Below the pieces are notes generated by a model. It had not been told where the DNA came from. It was given only the letters and a program-made list of their open reading frames with translations, and made no database searches. Source: Salinigranum rubrum (GTDB taxonomy: Archaea; Halobacteriota; Halobacteria; Halobacteriales; Haloferacaceae). From it: a stretch of DNA of 64,000 nt. The stretch is taken from the NCBI RefSeq assembly GCF_002906575.1, contig NZ_CP026309.1:2542001-2606000 (forward strand), in the 5' to 3' direction. How positions within the stretch are numbered: the first letter of the stretch is position 1; each line of letters begins with the position of its first letter. A program made the position numbers and the translations under genes. Positions 53,863 to 62,899 of the stretch are shown here, one piece after another.

Positions 53863-54129
53863 ATGGCTGATGATTCCCTCGGAACTACCGCGCAGTACGA
53901 GGCGGCCTATCGAGGGGGGCGCGATGCCGTCCTGTCCGTCTTATCCGGTGTGATGTGGGTAGTACTCGGAGCGGTTGGAGTCGGATTGCTCTGGATGACT
54001 GCTATCGCACTCACAAACGGTACCGCATCCCTCGCTACGTTTCTCCTTGCTCTCTTCGGGGCAGTGATAACCGTTCTTGCTGGGGATGAACTGTACCACC
54101 GCTTACTCGGTCGGACTCCGATTTTCTAG
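53863..54129 (+). CDS. small two-helix membrane protein
   Basis: 88 residues. After a 25-residue soluble N-terminus, two hydrophobic helices follow (VLSVLSGVMWVVLGAVGVGL and LATFLLALFGAVITVLAG), then a charged end (DELYHRLLGRTPIF). The leaderless promoter overlaps a perfect palindrome, so the gene is probably tightly controlled. I do not recognise the family and can suggest no function beyond the membrane location. Confidence 0.62.
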   Translation: MADDSLGTTAQYEAAYRGGRDAVLSVLSGVMWVVLGAVGVGLLWMTAIALTNGTASLATFLLALFGAVITVLAGDELYHRLLGRTPIF

Positions 54130-54348
54130 AGGATATCGTATCGGTTCCCCGTTCGGGCTTCGTCGTTCCAGCGGAAGCGTGGAACACACATCGCCTGATA
54201 CAGCACGCTTCGCCAACGCGACGAGACGGTCTGTAAAACGGGAAAGACGAGATGGCACACGACCCAACTCTCGCTCTGATGGTCGTTAGCTCATCGGAGT
54301 GAATCGTTCTCTACAGCGTCTAAACACGGCCCAACCTCTCTATTCCGA

Positions 54349-55680
54349 TCAGACGGGCGGGACGATAGCCCCGCCGAGGAACAGCGTCCGGAGGCCGAGG
54401 ACGAGCGTGCCGAGGACGGCCGCGAAGACGACGACGCGGACGGTCCAGAGCCAGACCGCGCCGAATCCGCTCCCGAGGTCCGACCCGCGAACGACCTCCG
54501 ACAGCGCCTCCCTGCCCAGGACCCAGCCGACGAAGAGGAGGATGGCGAGCACCGACAGCGGAAGCAGCAGTTTGTACGCGAGCGTGTCGAACCAGCCGAG
54601 CCACGCCGTCGAGAGCGCGGAGGGGACACCGAGGAGGAACAGCGCGCCGCCGATGGCGCCGGCGGCGGGGAACCTTCCGATTCCCGTGTTGTCGACGACG
54701 TACGAGACGACGACTTCGAGGAGGCTGATCGCCGAGGAGAGCGCCGCGATGAGGACGACGGCGAAGAACAGCGTCCCCAGGATGCGTCCGGCGGGGAGCG
54801 CCGAGAACGCGCCGGCGGTGGAGACGAAGACGGCACCGGGGCCGCTCGTGTTGGGGTCGATGCCCTGCGCGAACAGCAGCGGGAACACTGCGAGGCCGGC
54901 GAGCACTCCCACCAGCGTGTTGAGGACGACGATAGAGCCCGCGTCGGCGACGAGGGAGTCCTCGCCGTCGACGTAGGAGGCGTAGGTGACCATCGCGCCC
55001 ATGCCGAGCGAGAGCGAGAAGAACGCCTGGCCGACGGCGAACGGGACGATGTCACCGAAGTTCGACCGGAGGGCGGTGAGGTCCGGCGAGAGGAAGTACG
55101 CGTAGCCCGCGCTCGCGCCGTCGAGGGTGAACGCGAAGACGGCGAGGCCGGCGAGGATGAGGAGCACGGACGGAACCATCACCTTCGTGGCGCGCTCGAT
55201 GCCGTTCTCGACGCCGAAGGCGACGACGCCGACCACGAGGAGCATGAAGACGGCGTGTGCGACGAGCGCGTCGGGACCGGCCGAAACCGTCGAGAAGAAG
55301 CCGGCGGCGTCGCCGAAGTACGTCCCGGTCGGGGAGGCGAGGAGGTAGCGGATGACCCATCCGCCCACGACGGAGTAGTACGAGAGGATCCAGAAGCCGA
55401 TGCCCAGTCCGAGCGCGCCGACGACCTTCCACCGTCGACCGCCGAGCGCGCCGAACGCGTCGATGGTGTTCCGTTTCGCCCGCCGACCGACGACGAACTC
55501 GGCGAGGATGGCGGGGAGACCGATTCCAACCGCGGCGGCGAGATAGACGACGAGGAACGACGCCCCGCCGAACTGTCCCGTCTTGAACGGGAACTGCCAG
55601 ATGTTTCCCAACCCCACGGCGCTGCCGACGGCCGCGAGGACGAATCCGACCCGCGATGCCCACGTCTCACGTTCTGTCAT
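54349..55680 (-). CDS. sodium-dependent transporter (SNF family), second copy
   Basis: 443 residues. AAVGSAVGLGNIWQFPFKTG is the sodium/substrate site in helix 1 (compare IWRFPWVTA in the other copy) and FSLSLGMGAMVTYASYV is the helix 6 region. Eleven to twelve helices are predicted. The family imports amino acids or related compounds with sodium. Differences in the helix 1 and loop residues relative to the copy at 45341 suggest another substrate. Confidence 0.9.
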   Translation of the reverse strand: MTERETWASRVGFVLAAVGSAVGLGNIWQFPFKTGQFGGASFLVVYLAAAVGIGLPAILAEFVVGRRAKRNTIDAFGALGGRRWKVVGALGLGIGFWILSYYSVVGGWVIRYLLASPTGTYFGDAAGFFSTVSAGPDALVAHAVFMLLVVGVVAFGVENGIERATKVMVPSVLLILAGLAVFAFTLDGASAGYAYFLSPDLTALRSNFGDIVPFAVGQAFFSLSLGMGAMVTYASYVDGEDSLVADAGSIVVLNTLVGVLAGLAVFPLLFAQGIDPNTSGPGAVFVSTAGAFSALPAGRILGTLFFAVVLIAALSSAISLLEVVVSYVVDNTGIGRFPAAGAIGGALFLLGVPSALSTAWLGWFDTLAYKLLLPLSVLAILLFVGWVLGREALSEVVRGSDLGSGFGAVWLWTVRVVVFAAVLGTLVLGLRTLFLGGAIVPPV

Positions 55681-55790
55681 CGCCGGGGCTAGACCGAGTG
55701 AGGCAGATAAACGCGGTGAAATCGCTCGTGTCGGCGGAGTTGAAGTGAAAAACGCGACACGCTTTTGGACGGCGTCGATGAACGAGTGGT

Positions 55791-56840
55791 ATGAACGGCG
55801 TCTCGCTGGGTCGTCACCCCGACTTCCGCACGCTCATGGACCATCTCGACGGGGTCGCCATCTGGACGGCGTCGACACCGGAGAAGTTCGAGTACATCAG
55901 CGCCGGCTTCGAGGACATCTGGGGCATCCCCGCGGAGGCCGCCGAGAACGACGTCTCACTGATGATCGATGGCGTCCACCCCGACGACCGGGACGAGGTC
56001 GTCGCGAGCATGACGCGGACCGGAGAGGAACTGTCGGCGGACTCGTTCGAACACCGCGTCGTGTGCCCGGACGGAACGGTTCGGTGGGTCCACGCGCGCG
56101 TCGTCCCGATCAGGGACGAACACGGGGGCATCGCGGAGGTGGTCGGCATCACCACCGACATCACGGAGCAAAAACGGCGCGAGCAGGAACTCGAAGTGCT
56201 GAACCGCATCCTACGACACGACGTCCGCAACGACGTGAACGTCATCACCGGCTGGCTCACCACACTCGAAGGCGCCGTCGACGGTGCCGACGCCGACGCG
56301 TTAGCGCGCATCCAGGCGGCGAGCAGACACGTGGTCGAACTGACCGACCTGGCCCGCGAGTACGTCGACGTGGTCGTCAGCGAGGGCGAGTTCGACCTCG
56401 AACCGGTCGACCTCGTCGCGACGCTCGAAACCGAACTGGCGGTGCGCCGCCGGACGTACCCCGACGCGGAGTTTCGGGTTGTGGGCGACCTTCCACGGGT
56501 CGAGGTAGAGGCGAACGAACTCCTCGGCTCCGTCTTCCGAAACCTCCTCACCAACGCCGTCCAGCACAACGACAAGCCGACTCCGGTCGTCGAAGTGTCC
56601 GCAGGCGTCGACGGCGACACCGTCCGGGTGAGCGTCGCGGACAACGGACCCGGGATCCCACCAGCGCAGCGGGACCGGTTGTTCGGCGAGGGGGAACGGG
56701 GCCTCGACAGCACCGGGACGGGCATGGGGCTGTACCTGTGTCGGGAGATCGTAGCGGGGTACGGCGGCGAAGTCGGGGTCGGAGACGGAGACGAAGCGGG
56801 AGCCGTCTTCACCGTCGAACTGAAGCGGTCCGTGGCGTAG
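55791..56840 (+). CDS. PAS-domain histidine kinase
   Basis: 349 residues. One PAS domain (about 20-125) with VAIWTASTPEKFEYISAGFE and a PAC segment (DITEQKRREQELEVLNRIL) is followed by a HisKA-like helix with LRHDVRNDVNVITGWL. The HATPase has the N-box RNLLTNAVQHND, VSVADNGPGIPPAQRD and the G2 loop GTGMGLYLCREI. No transmembrane segment is present, so the kinase is cytosolic. It has no N-box insertion, unlike the large kinase at 37344. The response regulator is not adjacent. Confidence 0.9.
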   Translation: MNGVSLGRHPDFRTLMDHLDGVAIWTASTPEKFEYISAGFEDIWGIPAEAAENDVSLMIDGVHPDDRDEVVASMTRTGEELSADSFEHRVVCPDGTVRWVHARVVPIRDEHGGIAEVVGITTDITEQKRREQELEVLNRILRHDVRNDVNVITGWLTTLEGAVDGADADALARIQAASRHVVELTDLAREYVDVVVSEGEFDLEPVDLVATLETELAVRRRTYPDAEFRVVGDLPRVEVEANELLGSVFRNLLTNAVQHNDKPTPVVEVSAGVDGDTVRVSVADNGPGIPPAQRDRLFGEGERGLDSTGTGMGLYLCREIVAGYGGEVGVGDGDEAGAVFTVELKRSVA

Positions 56841-56903
56841 CGGCCACACGGCCGACTCGGGCGGGCACTCGGCGGGCGGCCGACGCTGCGGTCTCGGGCG
56901 AAC

Positions 56904-57413
56904 TCACTCCGGGAGGTAGAAGTGAGACTTCGGTCTCCGCTCGGGGACGGCGTCGGCGTGCTTGGCGATTCTGGCGGGACGGGGGTGCCGGACGATAGTC
57001 ACGTCGTAGCCGTCGTCCGTCGCGACGTTCCCGCCGACGCTGCTCACCGACGTGACCATGTGTCCGGCGTTCTCGCTCCCGACGAACACCATCGAGGCGT
57101 TCTCCTTCCGCGCCGTCTCGCGGATGCGTTTCGAGATGGTCCCGGAGGGGGCGAAGCGGTCGACGACGACGTGCCGGAAGTCGGCGCTCGGACACAGGTC
57201 GGTCACCTGCGTGTGGAGCGTCGACACGGCGGCGTCCATCTCGAACGTCTCGTTCGCCTCGATCCAGCCGCGGTCGCGCGCGTAGTCGGTGTTCCCTCGC
57301 GGAATCACGCTCACCGCCAGCACGTCCTCCTCGAAGAGAGCGCCGAACTCGGTCGCGCGAACGAGCGCCGCCTCGGCGAGTTCCGTCCCATCGAACGGCA
57401 CCACGAATGTCAT
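56904..57413 (-). CDS. universal stress protein (UspA family), diverged
   Basis: 169 residues from ATG 57413. It opens with VVPFDGTELAEAALVRATEF, a normal Usp start. The nucleotide motif is altered: FVGSENAGHMVTSVSSVGGN has only one Gly spacing left, so ATP binding is doubtful. The C-terminus is extended by about 25 basic residues. A TATA-like ataaatatatg (57437-57447) about 28 bases upstream gives a leaderless transcript. It is the third Usp gene in the window. Confidence 0.82.
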   Translation of the reverse strand: MTFVVPFDGTELAEAALVRATEFGALFEEDVLAVSVIPRGNTDYARDRGWIEANETFEMDAAVSTLHTQVTDLCPSADFRHVVVDRFAPSGTISKRIRETARKENASMVFVGSENAGHMVTSVSSVGGNVATDDGYDVTIVRHPRPARIAKHADAVPERRPKSHFYLPE

Positions 57414-57537
57414 ACGTACTATCTTCGAACAGAGAACATATATTTATCTGTGATTTTCACGTCGGAAGAATCGCCACGACGGCGGTGAGCGTTCATCAGA
57501 CACGGCTTCCCCGACTCGTCGGAGCCCCCGCCGTCTC

Positions 57538-57795
57538 TCACCGAACGCTGACGGCGTCGCCGTCGCGGACGACCAGGTCGGACTCCGCGAGCGTCTGGAG
57601 GATGCTGAACAGCGCGAGTTTGGGCAAGTCGAGCGACGCGCCGAGTTCGTCGACGGTCACCGTCCCGCGGACGAGGAGGTAGAGGTAGACGAGCTTCGCC
57701 TGTGGCGACGTGACCGTCTCGGGGAGCGTGATGGGGCCGCTTGTCGTGCGGTCGGTCCGTGGTTCGTTCCGGGAGTCGAACCGTGGTGGAATCAT
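57538..57795 (-). CDS. small winged-helix protein
   Basis: 85 residues from ATG 57795. After a polar N-terminus of about 30 residues, a winged-helix core is visible: SPQAKLVYLYLLVRGTVTVD, ELGASLDLPKLALFSILQTL and AESDLVVRDGDAVSVR. The layout resembles TrmB-like or MarR-like DNA-binding domains reduced to their minimum. A TATA box (cttatact, 57822-57829) 30 bases upstream fits leaderless expression. Target genes are unknown, but it lies next to the diverged Usp gene. Confidence 0.72.
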   Translation of the reverse strand: MIPPRFDSRNEPRTDRTTSGPITLPETVTSPQAKLVYLYLLVRGTVTVDELGASLDLPKLALFSILQTLAESDLVVRDGDAVSVR

Positions 57796-57909
57796 CGTGA
57801 GAGACGGTGACGTCCGAGACGAGTATAAGAGCCGGTCGTCGTTCCCAACTTCGGAGAAACGAGTCGTTCAGATGACATTCTTCGGCGGCGAGAACTGTCA
57901 GTGGGACAA

Positions 57910-58737
57910 TTAGTCTGCGGGGGGCTCTGACGAGTGGAGTCGCCGGACGAAGACCACGTCGGCGGCGACGAGGGCGGCGAGGGTGACGAGCGCGGTGAGC
58001 CACAGCGTCGGCAGGAGGACGGTGAACGACGACAGTTCGCCCGCGGTGACGAGCGCCCGGGTCACCCCGGTCACGGCGAGGAAGTTGTGGAAGACGAGCG
58101 TCGCGTAGAGGTCGCGGCTCACCACGAAGACGAGGCTCGTGAGCACCCCAATCACCGAGAGCAGCGCGACCATCCGTGGCGTGTTGAACGGCGGGCTGTG
58201 TGCGACGTGGTAGAGGCCGAAGCCGAGGCTCGCGACGACGACGAGGCCGACAGTCGCGGCGGCGGTCCCGAGATGCGGCCTGAGCGCCCGTTGGACGGCG
58301 ACGCCGACGAACACCCAACAGACCACCACCTCGGCGGTAGAGACGACGAGCGTCTGCGCGAAGGCGTTCGCGACGACGACCGGGTCGGTGCTGGGCGGGA
58401 AGCCGACGGCGTACAGCGCGGTCCCGACGGCGAACGCGACGGCGACACCCGCGACGGTCCGGCGTGGTTGGCGGAAGCCGCTCTCCGGCAGGGGCGCGTC
58501 GGCGAGGACGCGTCCGCGGAGCCACAGCGCCAGAACGGTCCCGACGAGCACGTTCGCGACGAGCGCGTACAGGAGCCTGTCGCCGGCCGCCTCGGGCCGG
58601 AGGAGCGTCAGACGCGCGCCTTCGAGGATGTACGTGACGAACGTCCAGCCGACGAGGACGCCGAGCGCGGTCACGAGTGGGTGCGCACTGCCGGCGTCGA
58701 CGAACCGACGCCGGGCGGCGGTGGTCGTCCGAGTCAT
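57910..58737 (-). CDS. CPBP-like intramembrane protease family protein
   Basis: 275 residues from ATG 58737; an ATG nine codons further upstream (58764) is possible. Eight hydrophobic segments are predicted. The CPBP-type motifs appear in weakened form: AEVVVCW in place of EExxxR, FGLYHVAHSP with the expected His, and FHNFLAV for HxxxN/B. CPBP proteins process CaaX-like substrates or export-related peptides, but weakened motifs make activity doubtful. No neighbour suggests the substrate. Confidence 0.68.
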   Translation of the reverse strand: MTRTTTAARRRFVDAGSAHPLVTALGVLVGWTFVTYILEGARLTLLRPEAAGDRLLYALVANVLVGTVLALWLRGRVLADAPLPESGFRQPRRTVAGVAVAFAVGTALYAVGFPPSTDPVVVANAFAQTLVVSTAEVVVCWVFVGVAVQRALRPHLGTAAATVGLVVVASLGFGLYHVAHSPPFNTPRMVALLSVIGVLTSLVFVVSRDLYATLVFHNFLAVTGVTRALVTAGELSSFTVLLPTLWLTALVTLAALVAADVVFVRRLHSSEPPAD

Positions 58738-58854
58738 ACGCGTCTCTACGTTCGCTGACGACATCGCCTCGACTGGTCGTTCCCGCCGGGTGAGAAGTCG
58801 AGCGTCGGGGAGTCGACGAAGCCGACGAGAGTCGAACGCAGAGAACGGGCCGCT

Positions 58855-59814
58855 CTACGGCGTGATGACGAGCTTTCCGAGGAACGACTCCTCCATGACG
58901 TCGCGCTGTGCGTCGGCGGCCTCGTCGAGGTCGTAGGTCCGCGCGACGTCGATTTCGAGGTCGCCCTCGCCCATGAGGTAGGCGACGCGTTCGAGGGGGT
59001 CGGCCAGCCGCGGCGTGTTGAACATGCTCATGAACTGGTAGGAGACGTCCTTGCTGCGGGCGACGCCGTCGTTCGAGAAGCCGACCTCGGGGTCGTTCTC
59101 GCCGATGCCGACCACCCTGGCTCCCGTCGCCGCCACCTCGGCGTCGAACTGGAGGTAGTCGTCGAGGCGGTGGTCGAGGACGACGTCGACGCCGCCGGTC
59201 TCCTCGCGCACGAGGTCCGCGAGATCCTCGCTCGAGTAGTCGAAGACGGCGTCGGCTCCCAGTGCTTCGAGACGAGCGTGGTACTCGGGTGCGGCCGTCG
59301 CGAGGACGTGTGCGCCGGTCGCCGCAGCGAGTTGGACGGCCGCGTGGCCGACGCCACCCGAGCCCCCGTGGACGAGAACCGATTCTGCCGGCTGGAGCCC
59401 CGCGTGGTCGACGAGCGCCCGCCAGGCGGTGACGGCGGCGACGCCCGCGCCGCCGGCGGCGACGGGGTCGACGTTCTCCGGAAGGTGTGCGAGGCGGTCC
59501 TCGGGGACGGCCGCGTACTCGGCGTACGCGCCGAAGTGGTTCATGCTCAGCCCGGTCCCGACGACGGGGTCACCCTCCTCGTAGTCGTCGACGTACTCCG
59601 AGGCCGCGACCACCTCGCCGGCGACGTCGACGCCGGGGATCATCGGAAGCTGGAACGGCTCGTACGAGCCCTCGCGGAAGTAGGTGTCGACGGGGTTGAC
59701 GCCCGCGCCGGCCACCCTGACGACGACGTCGTGACCGGTCGCCTCCGGCCGGTCGACCTCGTCTACTCGGAGTACCGATTCGTCGCCGTACTCGTGGAAG
59801 CGGACAGCCTGCAT
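58855..59814 (-). CDS. NADPH:quinone oxidoreductase (zinc-free MDR)
   Basis: 319 residues from ATG 59814. The GroES-like N-domain contains VNPVDTYFREGSYEPF and PMIPGVDVAGEVV; the cofactor domain contains VLVHGGSGGVGHAAVQLAAA and VDVVLDHRLDDYLQFD. Zinc ligands of true alcohol dehydrogenases are missing, which places it with quinone reductases. It probably reduces quinones or enones with NADPH. The gene is isolated by spacers on both sides. Confidence 0.88.
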   Translation of the reverse strand: MQAVRFHEYGDESVLRVDEVDRPEATGHDVVVRVAGAGVNPVDTYFREGSYEPFQLPMIPGVDVAGEVVAASEYVDDYEEGDPVVGTGLSMNHFGAYAEYAAVPEDRLAHLPENVDPVAAGGAGVAAVTAWRALVDHAGLQPAESVLVHGGSGGVGHAAVQLAAATGAHVLATAAPEYHARLEALGADAVFDYSSEDLADLVREETGGVDVVLDHRLDDYLQFDAEVAATGARVVGIGENDPEVGFSNDGVARSKDVSYQFMSMFNTPRLADPLERVAYLMGEGDLEIDVARTYDLDEAADAQRDVMEESFLGKLVITP

Positions 59815-60099
59815 GGTCTGTGTTCACGTGAGGGACGGCGATAAAACCGCGAGAAGCGGAAATGAATCGGGGAGGGGTGAGTCGGACGAGTTTCGGTTCG
59901 AGGTATCGACACCGGGGCGTCGAGTGCCTGGTGGAGCACACGAACTTGCCGACTGCGACAGTGTGCCGAACGTAACGTGGACGGTGACGGTCACGAGGAC
60001 CGCGCGGGGCACGGGCGCGGTGAGTCTTTTATCGGTATCCCGAGGACAGCTGTTCGCCCACTCTCGGTATCGAACGACACACACCGCACACCACCCGGC
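59815..60099. other. spacer without a gene
   Basis: 285 bases between two minus-strand genes. The start-proximal part before 59830 is slightly AT-rich and must hold the promoter of the oxidoreductase gene. No coding or structural signal was seen. Confidence 0.4.
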
Positions 60100-61446
60100 T
60101 CACTCCTCTTCGAGCAACTCGTCGTCGAGCGGGTGCGTGTTGGGGTTCTCCACGCGCCGGGAGATGTCGAGGAAGTAGTGTTTGAGCACGTCGCGGCCGA
60201 TGAGGAGCGGATGAGACATGTGGCTCCGGTCGACGATGTTGGCGGCGACGGTGTGCTGGGTACCGCCGATGCCGACGACCAGGTCGACGACCGGCCGCGA
60301 CTGGCTCTTCTGTGCGCTCCCGCTTCGGACGGTCGAGACGGTGTGGATGGGGCCGGCGCCGATTTCGGCGGCGAGCGTGAGGTCGATGCTCGTCCGCGCG
60401 GCCCCCGAATCGGCCTTGCCGACGACCGTCTCGTTTCCGGCGGTCCCGGAGACGACGACGCGTTCGGTCAGCCCGATGATGGGCGGTTCCTCGAACGTCG
60501 TCGGGTCCGGCCGGGGCATGCAGGTCGGCGGGGAATCGTCGAGCGTCGCGGTGAGGTCCTCGACGCGCTCTGGGTCGACGTCGACGCCGAGTCGCCGGAG
60601 CGCGAGCGCGGCGATGTGCGGAGCGGGACTGACGCCGGTGGCGCGGTAGAGGCCGCGAAAGCCCGCCGTCGGGTTCACTTCGAGGACGACCCACCCGTCG
60701 TCGCCCTCGATGAGGTCGACGCCGGCGTAGTCGAGTCCGACCACCGACGCCGCCTCGCAGGCCATCTCCAGCGCCTCGCGCGGGAGCGACGCCGTCGCGT
60801 CCTCGACTTCCCCGCCGAGGTGGACGTTCGTCCGCCAGTCCTCGCCGGCGGCGTAGCGGTACATCGCGGCGACGACCCGGTCGCCGACGACGTACACCCG
60901 CGCGTCCCGCGGTCGGTCGCGGTCGCCGACGAGTTCCTGGAGGAACGCCCGGCGCTTGCCCACCCGCGCCGTGAGGACGTCGTCGGTCTCGACCTTCCAC
61001 GCGCCGCCGCCGTGCGTCCCGATGGCGGTCTTGTAGACGGCCTCCGATCCGAACTCGCGGCGGTGGGCGTTGAGCGTCGCCCCGCTGAGCGCCATCAACG
61101 TCTTCGGGACGGGGATACCCTCGCGGGCCAGCCGCGACGCCGTCGCCATCTTGTGTGCGGCGGTGGCGGTCGCCTCCGGCGGGTTGAGCATCGGACACTG
61201 CGCGGCGACGGTCCGCGCGATACCGAGTTCCTCCGTCGGCTGGTCCGTGTTCGAGAGGAGCAGACGGTTGACGACGATGTCGACCGACGGCTCCAGGTCG
61301 AGCGTGTCTCCGTCGACCCGCACCAGCGTGTTCTCCTCGCGGAGCCACTCGGTCTCGTAACCGAGCGCCTCGACGGCGTTGAGGATGGCTTTCGACTCCT
61401 TGCTGTCGTGAAGCGCGAGCACGCCGACGCAGGGCGAGGATGTCAT
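60100..61446 (-). CDS. RimK-like ATP-grasp ligase fused to a RimB-like aspartic/zinc protease domain
   Basis: 448 residues from ATG 61446. The first 290 are an ATP-grasp ligase of the RimK/LysX type, with KTAIGTHGGGAWKVE, YAGVDLIEGDDGWVVLEVNP and the metal-binding VNPTAGFRG. A Pro-rich linker leads to the C-terminal 140 residues (VVGKADSGAARTSIDLTL; AANIVDRSHMSHPLLIGRDV), the fold known as ATP-dependent zinc protease/RimB. RimK adds glutamates or related residues to proteins. Its fusion to a protease-like domain suggests modification and removal by one protein. The target protein is unknown. Confidence 0.85.
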   Translation of the reverse strand: MTSSPCVGVLALHDSKESKAILNAVEALGYETEWLREENTLVRVDGDTLDLEPSVDIVVNRLLLSNTDQPTEELGIARTVAAQCPMLNPPEATATAAHKMATASRLAREGIPVPKTLMALSGATLNAHRREFGSEAVYKTAIGTHGGGAWKVETDDVLTARVGKRRAFLQELVGDRDRPRDARVYVVGDRVVAAMYRYAAGEDWRTNVHLGGEVEDATASLPREALEMACEAASVVGLDYAGVDLIEGDDGWVVLEVNPTAGFRGLYRATGVSPAPHIAALALRRLGVDVDPERVEDLTATLDDSPPTCMPRPDPTTFEEPPIIGLTERVVVSGTAGNETVVGKADSGAARTSIDLTLAAEIGAGPIHTVSTVRSGSAQKSQSRPVVDLVVGIGGTQHTVAANIVDRSHMSHPLLIGRDVLKHYFLDISRRVENPNTHPLDDELLEEE

Positions 61447-61558
61447 GCCCGTATCATGAACGGGGGCGAACGAAAACGTAGCGCCGTGGCGGGGTGGCGA
61501 GCGACGGCACGAGTCGAAGGTGAAAACGCCTTTGTCCTCGGGGCAGGAGGGGAGAGAC

Positions 61559-61840
61559 ATGGGTCTCCTCCGCTGGGGAATGGTGTGTTTCGGCGTCGGG
61601 GTGTTCCTCGCGAGCGTCGCGGGCGTCGTCGGCGGGGTGACGCTCGGCTGTACCGAAGTCTTCTGTGAGAACCCACAGCCGGCGTTCGCCGTCACCGGCG
61701 TCTCACTCTCCGGAATCGCGGTGTTCGACGGCTGCAACACCTGCCAGCTGAATCCGGCCGTCGTCGGCGGACTAGTGCTCTCCGTGTTGGGCGTGGTCGT
61801 CGGCGGTGTCGGTATCGTCGGGGACCTCACCCACGAATAG
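61559..61840 (+). CDS. small Cys-containing membrane protein
   Basis: 93 residues from ATG 61559. Two hydrophobic helices (about 7-30 and 66-88) enclose an extracytoplasmic loop with four cysteines (GCTEVFC, then GCNTCQLN), which could form disulfides or bind metal. The start is divergent from the ATP-grasp gene. No family is recognised. Confidence 0.65.
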   Translation: MGLLRWGMVCFGVGVFLASVAGVVGGVTLGCTEVFCENPQPAFAVTGVSLSGIAVFDGCNTCQLNPAVVGGLVLSVLGVVVGGVGIVGDLTHE

Positions 61841-61891
61841 CGGAATCGGTTCGGTTGAAATAGTGGTCGGTTGATAGTTTTACGAGGACGG

Positions 61892-61904
61892 GCTGAATAC
61901 AGCG
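61892..61904 (+). repeat. left copy of a 13-base inverted repeat
   Basis: gctgaatacagcg; its exact reverse complement occurs at 62625-62637. The pair bounds 746 bases that contain one membrane-protein gene. Confidence 0.6.
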
Positions 61905-61962
61905 CGAACGTCGGGTACGGATACACCAGAACTACGACGGTACGAACGGCGTCTCACTTCCC

Positions 61963-62496
61963 TTATCTGAAAAGGTATGCGTACGGTAGACCGGTCCCGA
62001 TGATAACGACGACGCTGAGAAAGACCACCCACTGGACCAGAACCGACCGTCTTGAGGCGGTTCCGGTCCACGCTGAGGAGTGGCGGTGGACCCCGTAGGC
62101 AAACAGCGCGCTCGCCGTGATGAACACCGCCGGCAGGAGCGCGACCGACAGAGTTGGCTCGCCACGACCCGGAAACAGCCCCAGCCGGCTGAACGGGATG
62201 AACAGCGCGAGAAAGGAAAACCCATAGATGATGCCGAACGCGACCGACAGCAGGAGATACCGGGGCCTGAGAACCACCCTCCAAGACGGTGTCTCGTCGT
62301 CAGGCTGGCCACCCGAAGCTTCGATGAGAAACCGGCGGACATCCGGGAGTACGTACAGCACCGGAACCGAAAGCACGCCCCCGAGCAGTCCGATACCGCC
62401 GGTTATCCCTAGCCAGATTCCGAGCGATAGCACGAAGAGAAGAAGAATGTACAGAATGATGCTAAGGACGCCCACCACAAAGTCGAGGACTGGCAT
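61963..62496 (-). CDS. four-helix membrane protein between inverted repeats
   Basis: 177 residues from ATG 62496. Four hydrophobic segments (about 5-28, 36-55, 82-105 and 111-165) with short hydrophilic loops, including ASGGQPDDETPSWRVVLRPR. The gene lies entirely within a 13-base inverted repeat (61892-61904 and 62625-62637), as if it had been carried in. No family is recognised and no transposase is present. Location in the cell membrane is the only solid prediction. Confidence 0.65.
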   Translation of the reverse strand: MPVLDFVVGVLSIILYILLLFVLSLGIWLGITGGIGLLGGVLSVPVLYVLPDVRRFLIEASGGQPDDETPSWRVVLRPRYLLLSVAFGIIYGFSFLALFIPFSRLGLFPGRGEPTLSVALLPAVFITASALFAYGVHRHSSAWTGTASRRSVLVQWVVFLSVVVIIGTGLPYAYLFR

Positions 62497-62899
62497 CAGT
62501 GTGTTCTCTTCCGAGGAAGATATAAAATACCGCCCTGTGGCTGGTTGAGAACCCCCCTGTCTCAACTATTTCAGACGGTATTCGCTATAGTGGACTACAA
62601 CGTATCCGTTGTACAGCATACACCCGCTGTATTCAGCACCGTATTTTTGACTAGGACTGGAGAGACGGGGAGCAGTCGTGCGTGACACAGAGCATGTCTG
62701 GATGTTCGTGCTGTCAGCGGCTCCTCTCGGATTGCATATTCCATCCCCAACGTGTTCGAGATGTCCTCGCGGTTCCGCTTACGTCCCGACGACACCGCTC
62801 CATAACAGAGGAAACACGGATTCGAGTGAATCCTCGACCAGGGGTCACACTCGCCCGAATCGGCGGGATTTAAGCGTCGGCCTCTCCCGGTCACACACG
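62497..62899. promoter_or_regulatory. spacer with inverted-repeat end and sucC promoter
   Basis: 403 bases without a credible gene. The right inverted repeat lies at 62625-62637. A T-rich tatttttg (62641-62648) follows. The sucC promoter is gatttaag (62868-62875), about 29 bases before the ATG at 62900, which predicts a leaderless transcript. Confidence 0.5.
62625..62637 (-). repeat. right copy of a 13-base inverted repeat
   Basis: cgctgtattcagc, the exact reverse complement of the copy at 61892-61904. Confidence 0.6.

Noticed and set aside
62595..62894. 99-codon minus-strand frame before sucC
   Set aside because: Not acidic, rich in Arg and Cys, no domain, and it covers the sucC promoter.
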